Shown piece by piece: positions 1 through 9,982 of a stretch of DNA of 64,000 bases. The translations under genes and the position numbers were made by a program. The notes beneath the pieces were generated by a model. It did not search any database, was not told where the DNA came from, and was given only the letters and a program-made list of their open reading frames with translations. Origin of the DNA: Siphonodentalium dalli. Lineage: Eukaryota > Mollusca > Scaphopoda > Gadilida > Siphonodentaliidae. The first letter of the stretch is position 1; each line of letters opens with the position of its first letter. The stretch is taken from contig CP136068.1 in assembly GCA_032622095.1 (NCBI GenBank), positions 11,577,729 through 11,641,728 on the forward strand. Direction: 5' to 3'.

Positions 1-1872
1 ACTCCCATATAATAGGATGGGTACTATCATACAGTCAAATAGTTTTAACATGATATCGATTGGAAGCTTGAGAGATCTCACTTTGTTTAGTAATCCATAC
101 ATTGCTCTTGTGCCAATAGTAACTATTTTTTTCAAATATTGGCAAAATCTACCATTGTAAAAAAAGGTTACTCCCAAATATACAAATTCTTTGACTGTCT
201 CGAGTTCTTGACCTCGATATCTGAACGTTGGAATTGGTTTGGGTAGTTTATTACTAAATAGTATGACTTTAGTTTTTTTTGTATTTACTTGCAACTTCCA
301 AGCATCTGCATAATCTGCAAATGCTTGGAGAGAACGGTGCATATTTTCTTCTGTATCAGACATTAATACTGTGTCATCTGCATAAAGAATACAAAACAAT
401 TTTATGTAACATCCCACATTTTCAATGTATAGCTCATCTAAATAACTCAAATTTTGTATTACACAATCATTCATAAAATCTTGGATGTCGTTAATGTACA
501 AGGAAAATAAAAAGGTGACATTATTTCCCCTTGAAAAAGTCCGACATTACTAACAAAAAAGTCTGAAATATTGTGACTGTCTTTTACACATGTTTTTATC
601 TTACCGTACATATTTCTAGTGACATTAAGTATTTTTCCGTTGATATTGCATTGGGCTAATTTCAGCCATATTGCATCCCTCCATATAGTATCAAAAGCTT
701 TTCTAAAATCAATAAATGTGCAATATAATTTTTTACCACTTTTTAGGTATAGGTTGATTACACTGTGTAAAACAAATATGTTATCTACGGTTGAGTGGGA
801 TTTACTAAATCCCGTCTGATTTTTTAAAATTATTTCATGATCATCTGAAAATGAAACCATTCTATTGTTTAGAATGGCTGTAAATACTTTAGAAAGACAG
901 CTTAAAAGTGTAATTCCCCGATATGAGTCCGGCATAGTTCGGTCACCAGACTTTTTATATATAGGTTTTATCATCCCAACGGCCCATTCCCGGGGGTAGT
1001 TACCAGATTCCAAGATTAAGTTGAAAAGTAAGGAATAAATGGGCATCATTTTCTCAATAGAAGCCTTCAGATATTCATTTAAAAGCCCGTCATGACCAGC
1101 GGCTTTACTGTTTTTCAAATTGGAAATGACAGATTTAATTTCTTCTTCGGTTATAGCGTTATTTAGATAACTGGCATGGACCGACGACTCATTTAATTCA
1201 TCTATATAATTACCTAGATTATCAGATTCGTCTGAGTCGTTTAAGCTTTTAAAATAATCAGAAAATATTTCCAGATCTAAGTTTGTGGTGTTATTTTGAA
1301 ATTTATTATCATTGGATAATTTATTTAGTTTATCCCAGAATGCCTTGCTGGAACTATTGCTGTAACTCTTGAGTTCAGAAATATCTGCATCTCGCTGATT
1401 CTTTATTTTCGAATCCATAGTTTTTCTATAAAGAGTTCCAGCATTTTTCATATGCTGTTTATTTGATAGTGATTTTTCTCTATTATATAGTCGTTTTGCC
1501 TTGTGAAAAGCTTGTCTCTTTGACTTACATTCGTCGTCAAACCAAGTTTTTTTTATTTGGTGGTTTATGTATTGTTTTCCTGTGATTTGGGTTGTATGTT
1601 CCAAATGTGTTTTTCGCGGAATCCAATAAAATACATGTTACATCCTCGCATATTTCATCCACTATGAATTGATTACAAGCAGACCCAGTTTCAGGTCGCC
1701 ATTGCTCTAATTTTTCAATTACTTGATTAATTTTATTGTGATCAAGATTCATAGCGAAATCATTTCTCTTATCAGGGTCCCATTTTTTAATTTTACGATT
1801 AGTTTCGGGATCCACATTGGTAGTTATAAGAGGATCATGTGCTCCCACATCGTGACGAGCGTCAAATTTCAA
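1..1872 (-). pseudogene. LINE ORF2, linker and reverse transcriptase part (partial, broken)
   Basis: RNA-templated DNA synthesis during target-primed retrotransposition. Seen: the stretch 1604-471 contains the RT fingers/palm with motif A FIDFRKAFD. Before it lies linker sequence (1872-1537). Beyond 515 the frame shifts by one base in a T-run, and the open frame continues to base 1 with the catalytic YADD box at 373-384 and the later AWKLQVN...KVILF block. A second one-base slip in the A-run near 1550 separates linker and RT frames around WFDDEC. Position 1873-1875 is an in-frame TAA that separates it from the endonuclease. The thumb and C-terminal parts are off the left edge. Identification as a LINE RT is firm; the clade is open. 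Confidence 0.9.
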
Positions 1873-2670
1873 TTATAAATGGAGTGCATTGTGTATATCT
1901 GAATATAGGGGAGAGAACTCGTTCACCCGAAAGTTCTCTATTGTTCGCAATAGATTGATATTGGCCAAAGCGTAGTCAATTACACTCTTTTCGGATGACG
2001 TAAGTTTACCATTGCCATTATCTTCCCCAAATCGTCCGTTAACAATAAATATAGATGTCGATTCACATAACTTAATCAATTTATACCCATAGCTGTTACT
2101 TTTCCCCTTATCCTCGGAGCAGCGTTTATTTATGGGAATACAATTTGATTGAGATTCATTGTCACCATCGAGGTGTATATAGTCAAAAAGTGATTGAGTA
2201 TTCGTGGCGTCCGTGATGTGTTGTAAATCAGTGAAGTTGATTGAATTGTTAAGTTCGCACATGTTGTTTGAGCGAGCGTTCATATCTCCGCAAATCAGAA
2301 GAAGCTCGTCATCTCGTCGCAAACGGCGTATATCAATTTCTAACACAATTGGCCAATCATCGTTACAATACCTCGTGTTTGTCGGTGGAATATACACCGC
2401 ACCAATAAGTAAGCTTCGTGAGTTCAATTCGCGATTCGAATCCACACGTACCCAGACCACATTTTTAGATTCCGATTCAACTACTTTGATATAATTAAAA
2501 ATTTGCGTTTTTGCGGCTATTAAAATGCCACCATAACGTACACCGGTTCCAATGTGTTTTCCCTTGGTTACACAAACTTCAAAATTCGGTATACTGATAT
2601 CATCTTCTATAAAAGCTTTGGTTTCACCCAAACATAAAATATCGTAGTTGTTTAACATATCCACAAATTC
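1873..2670 (-). pseudogene. LINE ORF2, APE-type endonuclease, main part
   Basis: Nicks the target DNA to prime reverse transcription. Seen: an exonuclease-endonuclease-phosphatase fold signature with ILCLGETK (metal-binding Glu), the GDMNARSNN block (Asp and Asn) and a C-terminal SDIHNALHL segment that replaces the usual SDH. The reading frame ends in TAA at 1873-1875, but continues in the same frame into the linker, so the stop is a nonsense mutation and not the natural end. The first few dozen residues of the domain lie 3.7 kb away at 6363-6700, separated by the inserted DNA element. The junction falls inside the YREF/EFVDMLNN motif. Confidence 0.88.
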
Positions 2671-2693
2671 GGGGTGTGACTAATTAGTGCCCG

Positions 2694-4235
2694 GGCACGC
2701 CCGGGCAAGCCCGGGCAGGTCCGGGTGTTCTCATGGGCCCGCAGACAGTCTAATATGATGCCACATGGTAGTAGGATACAGAATAAGCATATATTGTGAA
2801 ATTTGACTTGCTGTGTCGTCCACCGGCGGGTTTATTAACCATTTAAATGCCGATATTGACTAAAAGAACCCGGAGAGCCCAGACGGACGCATAGACCCGA
2901 CCATATTATATATTGATGACTAATGGTAGCGAGGCACTTACTAAAGGTATATATTGCAAATATTGACTCGCTATCTCGCTCGCGGCCGGCTTCATTAACC
3001 CCTTAAATGACGATATGCGCCAGAAGAACATGGCACAAGCCCGGGCACGCCCGGGCAGGCCCTGGTGATCTCATGGACCTGCAGACAGTCTAATATGATG
3101 TCATATGGTAGTAGGATACAGAATAAGCATATATTATGAAAATTGACTTGCTGTGTCGTCCACCGGCGGGTTTATTAACCATTTAAATGCCGATATTGAC
3201 TAAAAGAACCCGGGAGAGCCCAGACGGACGCATAGACCCGACCATATTATATATTGATGACTAATGGTTGCGAGGCACTTACTAAAGGTATATTGCAAAT
3301 ATTGACTCGCTATCTCGTTCGCGGCCGGCTTCACTAACCCCTTAAATGACGATATGTGCCAGACGAACATGGCGCAAGCCCGGGCACGCCCGGGCAGGCC
3401 CTGGTGGTCTCATGGGCCCGCAGACAGTCTAATATGATGTCATATGGTAGTAGGATACAGAATAAGCATATATTTTGAAAATTGACTTGCTGTGTCGTCC
3501 ACCGGCGGGTTTATTAACCCTCTAAATATCGATATTAACTAAAAGAACCCGGGAGAGACCGGACGGACACAGAAACCTGATAATATTATATATTGATGAC
3601 TAATGGTAGCGAGGCACTTACTAAAGGTATATTGCAAATATTGACTCGCTATCTCGTTCGCCGCCGGCTTCATTAACCCCTTAAATAACGATATGCGCCA
3701 GAAGAACGCGGCACGCCCGGGCAAGCCCGGACAGGCCCTGGCTGCCTCCTGAACCCGCGGACAGTCTACTATGATTCCGTACGGTAGTAGGATTCTGAAT
3801 AAGCATGCAAATTTTACTTGCTGTGTCATCAACCGGCGGGTTTATTAACACTTTAAATGCCGATATTAACTTAAAGAACCCGGGAGAGCCTCGACTGACA
3901 CAGCGACCCGATCATATTATATATTGATGAATAATGGGATCGAGGCACTTACTAAATGTATATTGCAAATATTGACTAGCTATTTCGTTCGCGGCCGGCT
4001 TTATTAATCCCTTAAATGACGATCTGCACCAAGAGAGCACGCCGCGGGAAAGCCCGGGCAAGTCCGGGCAGGCCCTGATGGCCTCATGGGCCCGCGGACA
4101 GTCTAATATGATGTCGTATGGTAGTAGGATATATACAGAATAAGCATAGATTATGAAAATTGACTTGCTGTGTCGTCCACCGGCGGGTTAATTAACCATT
4201 TAAATGCCGATATTAACTAGAAGAACCCTGGAGAC
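2694..4235 (+). repeat. 338-bp tandem array forming the left arm of the DNA element
   Basis: Five successive copies begin their TCATGGGCCCGCAGACAGTC-type segment at about 2731, 3071, 3410, 3747 and 4084, a spacing of 337-340 bp. Each copy ends with short (GCCCGGGCA)n runs. Only one copy is present in the right arm (about 5985-6350, inverted), so the left arm expanded after or independently of the right. Confidence 0.9.
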
Positions 4236-4365
4236 TTCTCGGGTTCGGTGATACCTTCGGGTTTGGCGATATACCACGTACACGGGGTGAACTACGGGAA
4301 TAAATAATAAGGTTTTAGAGAACTTATACACTTTATTTCATCTAAACGGCACCATCAGTAAATAC

Positions 4366-4416
4366 AATATATATATATATATATATATATATAGCTATAT
4401 ATATGTATATATATAT
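4366..4416. repeat. AT dinucleotide microsatellite
   Basis: About 50 bases of nearly pure AT repeats with a few GC or G interruptions. Confidence 0.95.
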
Positions 4417-4573
4417 CACATCACCTTGAAACATTTTATACATAAATATATTTGCAAGTAAAAATCATACTGTGCACAACATTTCCCGGAAATAGAATCG
4501 CTTGAATGATATTACTATAATGGAGACAGAAGTACGATAACAAAACTCCATCCAAATAATTGTCATTTCAATT

Positions 4574-5931
4574 TCAGAAATTGTCAAGAATTACATAAAC
4601 ATTGCTTTTAGGGCCACTTGGAATTTCAGTTTGTGTCGTAGTCTCTGTCAGCAATATGTTGATTGCTTCGTGGGTATCTAAGAATTTCCCTGTTTGAGGT
4701 AAGGGCTTCATTTGTTGAACAACTGGTTGAATGTCATCGCTTTTTTGGACGGAAGGTGTCGCATCATTTGGAGAACTGATGTAGCTCGTATCAGATTCGC
4801 TGACGATGGATTCATCACAGTCGGAACTAATAGGCGTTGAGTGAAATAAAGGTTGAAGACGAGAATCGAGTGATTGCATGGATATATTGCTGTCAGCTAC
4901 ACTGTCCGTTGAAACATCAGTGGTAACGTTGATCAAACTAGATGTGGACTTGATGGTGGTTGGTGGTTTAGTGGTGAAAGCTGGTTTGGTGGTGACTGGT
5001 GATTTAGTGATTACTGCCGGTTTAGTGTTGAAAGTTGTTTTAGTCTTGGCTGGCGGTTTAGTGGCGAATGTTTGTTTGGTGATAGCTGGCAGTTTGGTGT
5101 TGACTCGTGGTTTAGTTGTGACAGTTGGTTTGGTGGTGACCGATAGTTTGGTGGAGAACGTTGGTTTGGATTTGGCTCGCGGTTTAGTGTTGATAGTCGG
5201 TTTGTTGGCGAACGTTGGTTTGGTGATGGCTGGTGGTTTGGTGGCGAACGTTGGTTTGTTGGTGACTCGTGGTTTAGTTGTGACAATTGGTTTGGTGATG
5301 GCCGGTAGTTTAGTGGCGAACGTTGTTTTGTTGTTGGCTGACGGTTTAGTGGTGAACGTTGGTTTTGTGATGGCTCGTGGTTTAGTGATGACAGCTGGTT
5401 TGGTGGTGAACGTTGGTTTGATGGTGGCTGGTGGTTTAGTGGTGACAATTGGTTTGGTGATGGCCGGTAGTTTAGTGGCGAACGTTGGTTTGTTGTTGGC
5501 TGACGGTTTAGTGGTGAACGTTGGTTTTGTGATGGCTCGTGGTTTAGTGATGACAGCTGGTTTGGTGGTGAACGTTGGTTTGATGGTGGCTGGTGGTATT
5601 GTGGCGAACGTTGGTTTGATGGTGGCTGGTGGTTTTGTGGCGAAGGTTTGTTTGGTGATGGCTGGTTGTCGCGAGAGGGTTGCCTTTGAAATTTAAATGC
5701 AAATTTTTCGACTGCATTGGGGGTTAAATTAAGTTTTTCACAAAAAAATATGCGGTTGTATATAGGAACGTATAAAGGATGGCCAATAATGCCGCCAATT
5801 CCTGATCGAGTGGGCACCAATATTATAAAAGAACCCGCCGTGAACGATATATAACGGCAGTAAATGTTCATACCAGCCACCCTACCGCCATAAGGCATCA
5901 CACTATACCGATCACTGGTCCATGGTGCCAC
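4574..5931 (-). pseudogene. Mucin-like Thr/Lys/Pro repeat coding segment carried by the DNA element
   Basis: Unrecognised. Seen: a minus-strand frame ending at 4574 encodes an acidic Ser/Asp-rich tail. Read upstream beyond its first Met at 4936, the same frame stays open and reads the 5000-5690 repeat as units such as KPTFTTKPPATI, a TKP-rich mucin-like array of 11-12-residue (33-36-bp) units. The alternative minus frame (5011-5931) starts MAPWTSDRYS, has an N-terminal ~90 residues with a hydrophobic stretch (FTAGSFIILV), and reads the same repeat as Asn/Pro/Ser-rich units. The two frames would need a splice or a slip near 5690, where the TKP frame meets a stop. Complements of AATAAA near 4330 could be a poly(A) signal. 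Inference: exons of a captured secreted-type host gene, or an element-specific gene. Confidence 0.5.
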
Positions 5932-6362
5932 CCGGACTTCCCCGAGCTCTCTCGTGATCGGGCGTTTTGCGCGTGTTCTTCTGGCGTATATCGTCAGTTA
6001 AGGGGTTAATGAAGCCGGCCGCGAGCGAGATAGCGAGTCAATATTTGCAATATATACCTTTAGTAAGTGCCTCGCTACCATTAGTCATCAATATATAATA
6101 TGGTCGGGTCTATGCGTCCGCCTGGGCTCTCCCGGGTTCTTTTAGTCAATATCGGCATTTAAATGGTTAATAAACCCGCCGGTGGACGACACAGCAAGTC
6201 AATTTTCCTAATATATGCTTATTCTGTATCCTACTACCATATGGCATCATATTAGACTGTCTGCGGGCCCATGAGACCACCAAGACCTGCCCGGGCGTGC
6301 CCGGGCTTGCCCGGGCGTGCCCGGGCGTGCCCGGGCTTGCCCGGGCACTAATTAGTCACACC

Positions 6363-6700
6363 GCAAATTCGCGATACTGTAGTCTTTTTTCAAGACCACA
6401 TACGTTTAACGAAAGCAGTGTTAGCGTTTGGCCAGATTCAATTTCACTGTTATCGGTTGGTTGGAGGCGAGCACTATTACGCTCAAGATCAGATTCGAGA
6501 TCACCCGATATCGGGTTACAATGAGAATTAATAATTGGGATATAATTTACGCCTGTAGCCGCCTGGTCAGTTCGACCGCAGTTGATTGACGTATTTTTTG
6601 TGTCAACATCACAGGTTCGCGGAGTTTCATTAGCTGGGTAGTTATCGGGCCCGCCCACATGCACTGTAGGGTCACATACACCGTTACCAACACAATACAT
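6363..6700 (-). pseudogene. LINE ORF2, start and N-terminal tip of the endonuclease
   Basis: Seen: the frame opens with ATG at 6700, 48 bases after the ORF1 stop. It has about 90 non-conserved residues, then LTLLSLNVCGL, the classic beginning of a LINE APE endonuclease, and QYREF at the insertion point. The frame then runs into the inverted repeat of the DNA element and stops. It is the missing front of the endonuclease at 1873-2670. Confidence 0.85.
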
Positions 6701-6748
6701 ATGGCAGGTACTAGAACAATAATTGGTTGTACAACAATTAGTCTCTAA

Positions 6749-7591
6749 TCAGGCGTCCTTGCGCCTGCGTTTTCTGTCACCCTCACTGATGTCCTCCATT
6801 TTCTCAGCAAGACGACCTTTCCCGTCCGGGCTGAGGTGAACACCGCTTGAGTCCTGTTTCTGAAACAACGATTTCACTACGCGTCCCTCTTGTGTGAATA
6901 TCTCAGTATTGTCAACGTATTTCACGTCCGATCCCACCATCTCGTTAGAAATGAACTCGCTAACAAATCTGTTCAGACTATCAGTCGCTTCATTCCGCTC
7001 CTGTATATTCATCCCAGTGCCCTTCCGTGGAGGTATACTGCACACATTAATTGTAGCATTCGGCACAGCCGCGGGTAGTTTTGTCAGCATTGACGCAAAT
7101 TTAACTTTAGCGCTGTCGATGTTGTTTTTGGAACTCGTCACATTGTTTGTACCTAAGTGAATTGTCACAGATTTCAGCGCACTTGCAGCTACCGTGTTAC
7201 CTTTCTCTTCCTTTGCTGCTTTTAGAAGATTCGGGAAGTCTTCGATTTTTGCTCCAGACTGGAACACAAGGTTCATGTTAGGGTCCCTGAGGGGTAACTG
7301 ACGCATATTGCTAGCGCCCACAATCAGCGTGTCAATTGGTGTATTTCCGTCATTGCACGAGTGAACTTCGATCTTTTTACCGTTGTTCGGCTCGGTTGCT
7401 TGAGTAGGTGACACAATGTCGACTTTGGCCTTATCCGACGATTGCGCAGCATTGTGTTCTCCGAACGATGAGAGGTCCTCATAGCTACCGTAATAACTAC
7501 GATCAGTTCGCTGATTAGGTTTGTTGAGTGGACAACGGTAATCCACCGCTTTGTGCCCCGGGCTGTTTGCATGCCTTACACACAATGTCAT
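6749..7591 (-). pseudogene. LINE ORF1, C-terminal SGNH/GDSL-esterase-like part
   Basis: ORF1 proteins bind the element RNA; some CR1/L2-type elements add an esterase-like domain of uncertain role. Seen: LIVGASNMRQL (block I, nucleophile Ser in GAS), HLGTNNV (block III) and SGVHLSPDGKGRLAEKM (block V with the catalytic His) in correct order and spacing, then a basic tail RKRRRKDA. Upstream in this frame is the half-knuckle PGHKAVDYRC, whose first cysteines lie in the other frame. One extra base in the C/G run at about 7557 therefore breaks ORF1. SGNH family membership is inferred from motifs only. Confidence 0.8.
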
Positions 7592-8264
7592 TCTTACACT
7601 GATTGGTTGAGTGAGAATCCTGGTAACATCGGGTGCAGGGAGGCTTTGAGTTGCGGTCAGTCGCCATGATTGCTCGACAGTTTACGCTGGAGAAATGCAG
7701 CTCACCACAATGTCGGCACATAGCCTTTGTTTTGTCCGAGAAGACACGCGCATCCATATCATCGATTTTAATTTCGTGGGGAATCTCTGTGCAGTTTTCA
7801 ATTAATACAGTTCTCGAGCCTGTCTCGATATGTGTCCCTCTCATTTTGCTTCTCTTCATCGTGTCCCGTAACACATTTCCATATTCGGCTAGCCTGTCCG
7901 ATATGAAACTATCATCCAGCTCCACAGGGGCGTCAATAACAGTAACTAGGGTAGCCAATTTTCCCAGTTCTTGCATTCGAATACGTCTGCTACCAATAAG
8001 TATATTTGTCGACAACAGCTCATATTTTGCTTGTTCTGTTGTCAGAGTTATAAAGCACTCATTTCGCGTTATCTGAATAGCAAATACAGTTTCTCTCTCT
8101 ACAGCATATTCACAAGCCCTGAGAATATCTTCGCGCGTGAGGCGCTGGCGTTCATTTTTCGCAAACGTTACAGTTAATTGCCTTTTTGCTCTGAGGGAGG
8201 CTGTCGCCATTTTGTTGTCGATGTAAACAAACACTGTTTTATTGGCAATAATTCGACTACTCAC
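7515..8264 (-). pseudogene. LINE ORF1, N-terminal part with zinc knuckles
   Basis: Gag-like nucleic-acid-binding half of ORF1. Seen: starts MSSRIIANKTVF, has an RRM-like middle (about residues 30-150, with VTVIDAPVELDDSFI), and three Cys/His clusters near the end: CRHCGELHFSSVNC, CTRCYQDSHSTNQC and CKACKQPG. The last is cut by a one-base slip and finished in the frame of the downstream SGNH part. Knuckles preceded by an RRM-like region are typical of ORF1 in this group. The RRM assignment is weak. Confidence 0.8.
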
Positions 8265-9043
8265 ACTAGTTTGAATCGTTTTTATCTAACATAATAATCA
8301 GAGATCTGAATATTCCATAGTAAATCCATTTTTGTGCATTATGATTGCATCAGAACAATTTAATATCAAAACATTAACGGAGCGAAAAATTCAACACATT
8401 TCCGCCATTATCACGTGACCATCCTTCGATGTGCGATGTGAACTTCTACATTGTTACAGCCCTAACTACAAGTGGGCTGAAAATTATCAGCTTGGTTATA
8501 TATTCGGAAATTCATGTCCCCAGGTATAATGAACAGTGTGCCCAGACTTTTGTTGTGGTCAATGAGTTGTTCAACTTCTACGAGAAAGTCCACAGTATGA
8601 CGATTCTTATCCACTTACTAGTATTTATTTATTCAACTTGTATAAATATATCTCACTAAATACTGGTAAACAAACTATACAGGGAAAATTTCCAACTGAA
8701 ATGTCATACATGTAGGCATGAAATATTTGTTGAAAATGTTTGCCAAAGTAAGACAACCTTTGCAAACCACCTCCCATTTTCCCCGGTCTCCAAACGCTAT
8801 TGTCTGAAAAATTTGTACAAAAGGTAATTGAGAATGTAGAACTAATATTTTGTTCTTTTTATTTCATAGGTTAATGTTAGGCACAAATTCAGTAACATAA
8901 ATCAGACACAGACATATTAGTCTGTCCATAAACAAATCTAAATACCAACTAATATAATTGAAAAAGGTGTTCATATTAAAGTATTTGAATGTCAAACAAC
9001 TTAAATTTTAAATCCAGTTACCATGTATCTTGGATAAAATTGG

Positions 9044-9982
9044 GTAATGTCAGTCACGCTTACATTAGTCAATGTCATGTTCATGTGCATTATATGGTAA
9101 TAAAATATAATAAATGCATTTAAACCTCATACCATATGATTGGCAGGGCAATAATTACCCATTTGGATCGGAAACTGTTGGAAATATTTGATATATTTCA
9201 TAGCGTAATGTCAGTCACGAAATTAGTGTAATGTCAGTCACGCATATTTGGACAACAAATAATATTTCATGTTAGTTCTAAGCTTAAAGACATATTATGT
9301 ACTTGTTCAGGTGTGTGAAACTGATAAGTTAGTATGCAGGTGCTACACCAACTGGAGGAATGTAACATTCTACTAACATCATCGAAAATCTAAAGCAAAT
9401 CTACCGTACCACTCCATTGAAAACATCGTCTGAACGGGGCTAAATTGTAAATATTTACTACTAGAATCGGGACGCATCTATCGGCGGTAAACTAACGAAA
9501 ACGATTTCGCCATCGGCAGTCACTGCATTGAAGTATTATATAAGAATGACAGTGTGTGTTGTCAATTTAGATAAAACATTTGTAAAAATAACTACTTTGA
9601 ACAAGATTATTCTCCACTTCTATTTGACCACCCTACCGGAGTGTTTCACATCACTTTAAAGTTTGCTTTTACATTATCTTCAAAAATCTACCACGAAAAT
9701 TTAACAAAGAAAATCATATGAGTTTCTGTAAATTTAAGACAAATTTAATTTGAAAACATGTTCTCACTGTGCCTTGATATTTTCATGTAATGTCAGTCAC
9801 GCTAACATTGAACGATGCCATTTTATCATCGCTTGACTAAACTCAGAATAATGCACATTTTTGGGTGCACCATGGCACAAGCCAACATCACAAATAGAAA
9901 TAAGATTATATATTTATTAAATGTTGCTTTATTCATCACAATGAATAATGGAAAAAGTTCTTTGAATGTAATGTCATTCACG
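9044..9982 (+). repeat. Iterated 15-mer GTAATGTCAGTCACG
   Basis: Exact copies at 9044-9058, 9205-9219, 9228-9242 and 9787-9801, plus a one-base variant at 9968-9982. The mirrored set is in the right arm. Dispersed identical 15-mers in AT-rich filler suggest a protein-binding iteron, but this is inference. Confidence 0.8.
9276..9660 (+). repeat. ~385-bp segment present only in the left arm
   Basis: The right arm reads straight from CATGTTAG to TTTGCTTTTACATT (about 17096-17115 region, inverted). The left arm has about 385 extra bases between these sequences. Either an insertion in the left arm or a deletion in the right one. No terminal repeats were noticed. Confidence 0.7.

Larger units (their letters stand above)
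2671..6362. mobile_element. 3.7-kb terminal-inverted-repeat DNA element inserted in the LINE endonuclease
   Basis: Seen: the left end reads GGGGTGTGACTAATTAGTGC and the right end is its complement, ending GCACTAATTAGTCACACC. Inverted similarity extends about 370 bp inward on each side. The LINE codons for E-F are present on both sides: ACAAATTC at 2663-2670 and GCAAATTC at 6363-6370. That is an 8-9-bp target duplication with one mismatch. Such a duplication with GG/CC termini fits a Mutator-like or Merlin-like element, but no transposase is present, so it is non-autonomous. It carries a tandem array on the left and a foreign-looking coding segment in the middle. Confidence 0.85.
1..8428 (-). 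mobile_element. Decayed non-LTR retrotransposon (LINE), interrupted at 2671-6362
   Basis: Seen: on the minus strand, from high to low coordinates, come a zinc-knuckle ORF, an SGNH-like domain, an APE-type endonuclease and a reverse transcriptase that runs off the left edge. This order is that of a two-ORF LINE of the jockey/CR1/L2 broad group, in which ORF1 proteins with knuckles and an esterase-like domain are known. I cannot assign the clade. The 3' end lies outside the window. Bases 8265-8428 upstream of ORF1 would be its 5' UTR, although the true 5' end is not defined by a target duplication. The element carries at least three frameshifts, one in-frame stop and a 3.7-kb insertion, so it is dead. 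Confidence 0.9.

Noticed and set aside
4878-5696. 272-codon plus-strand frame of GLVV repeats
   Set aside because: It is the complement of the TKP/PSN repeat; repeats whose unit is a multiple of three stay open in many frames. Composition (almost only Gly, Leu, Val, Ala, Met) is not protein-like.
8429-8659. 76-codon frame repeated at 17723-17944
   Set aside because: Its conservation is explained by the inverted duplication of the whole 3-kb arm. A Met/Ile/Leu-rich composition gives no domain.
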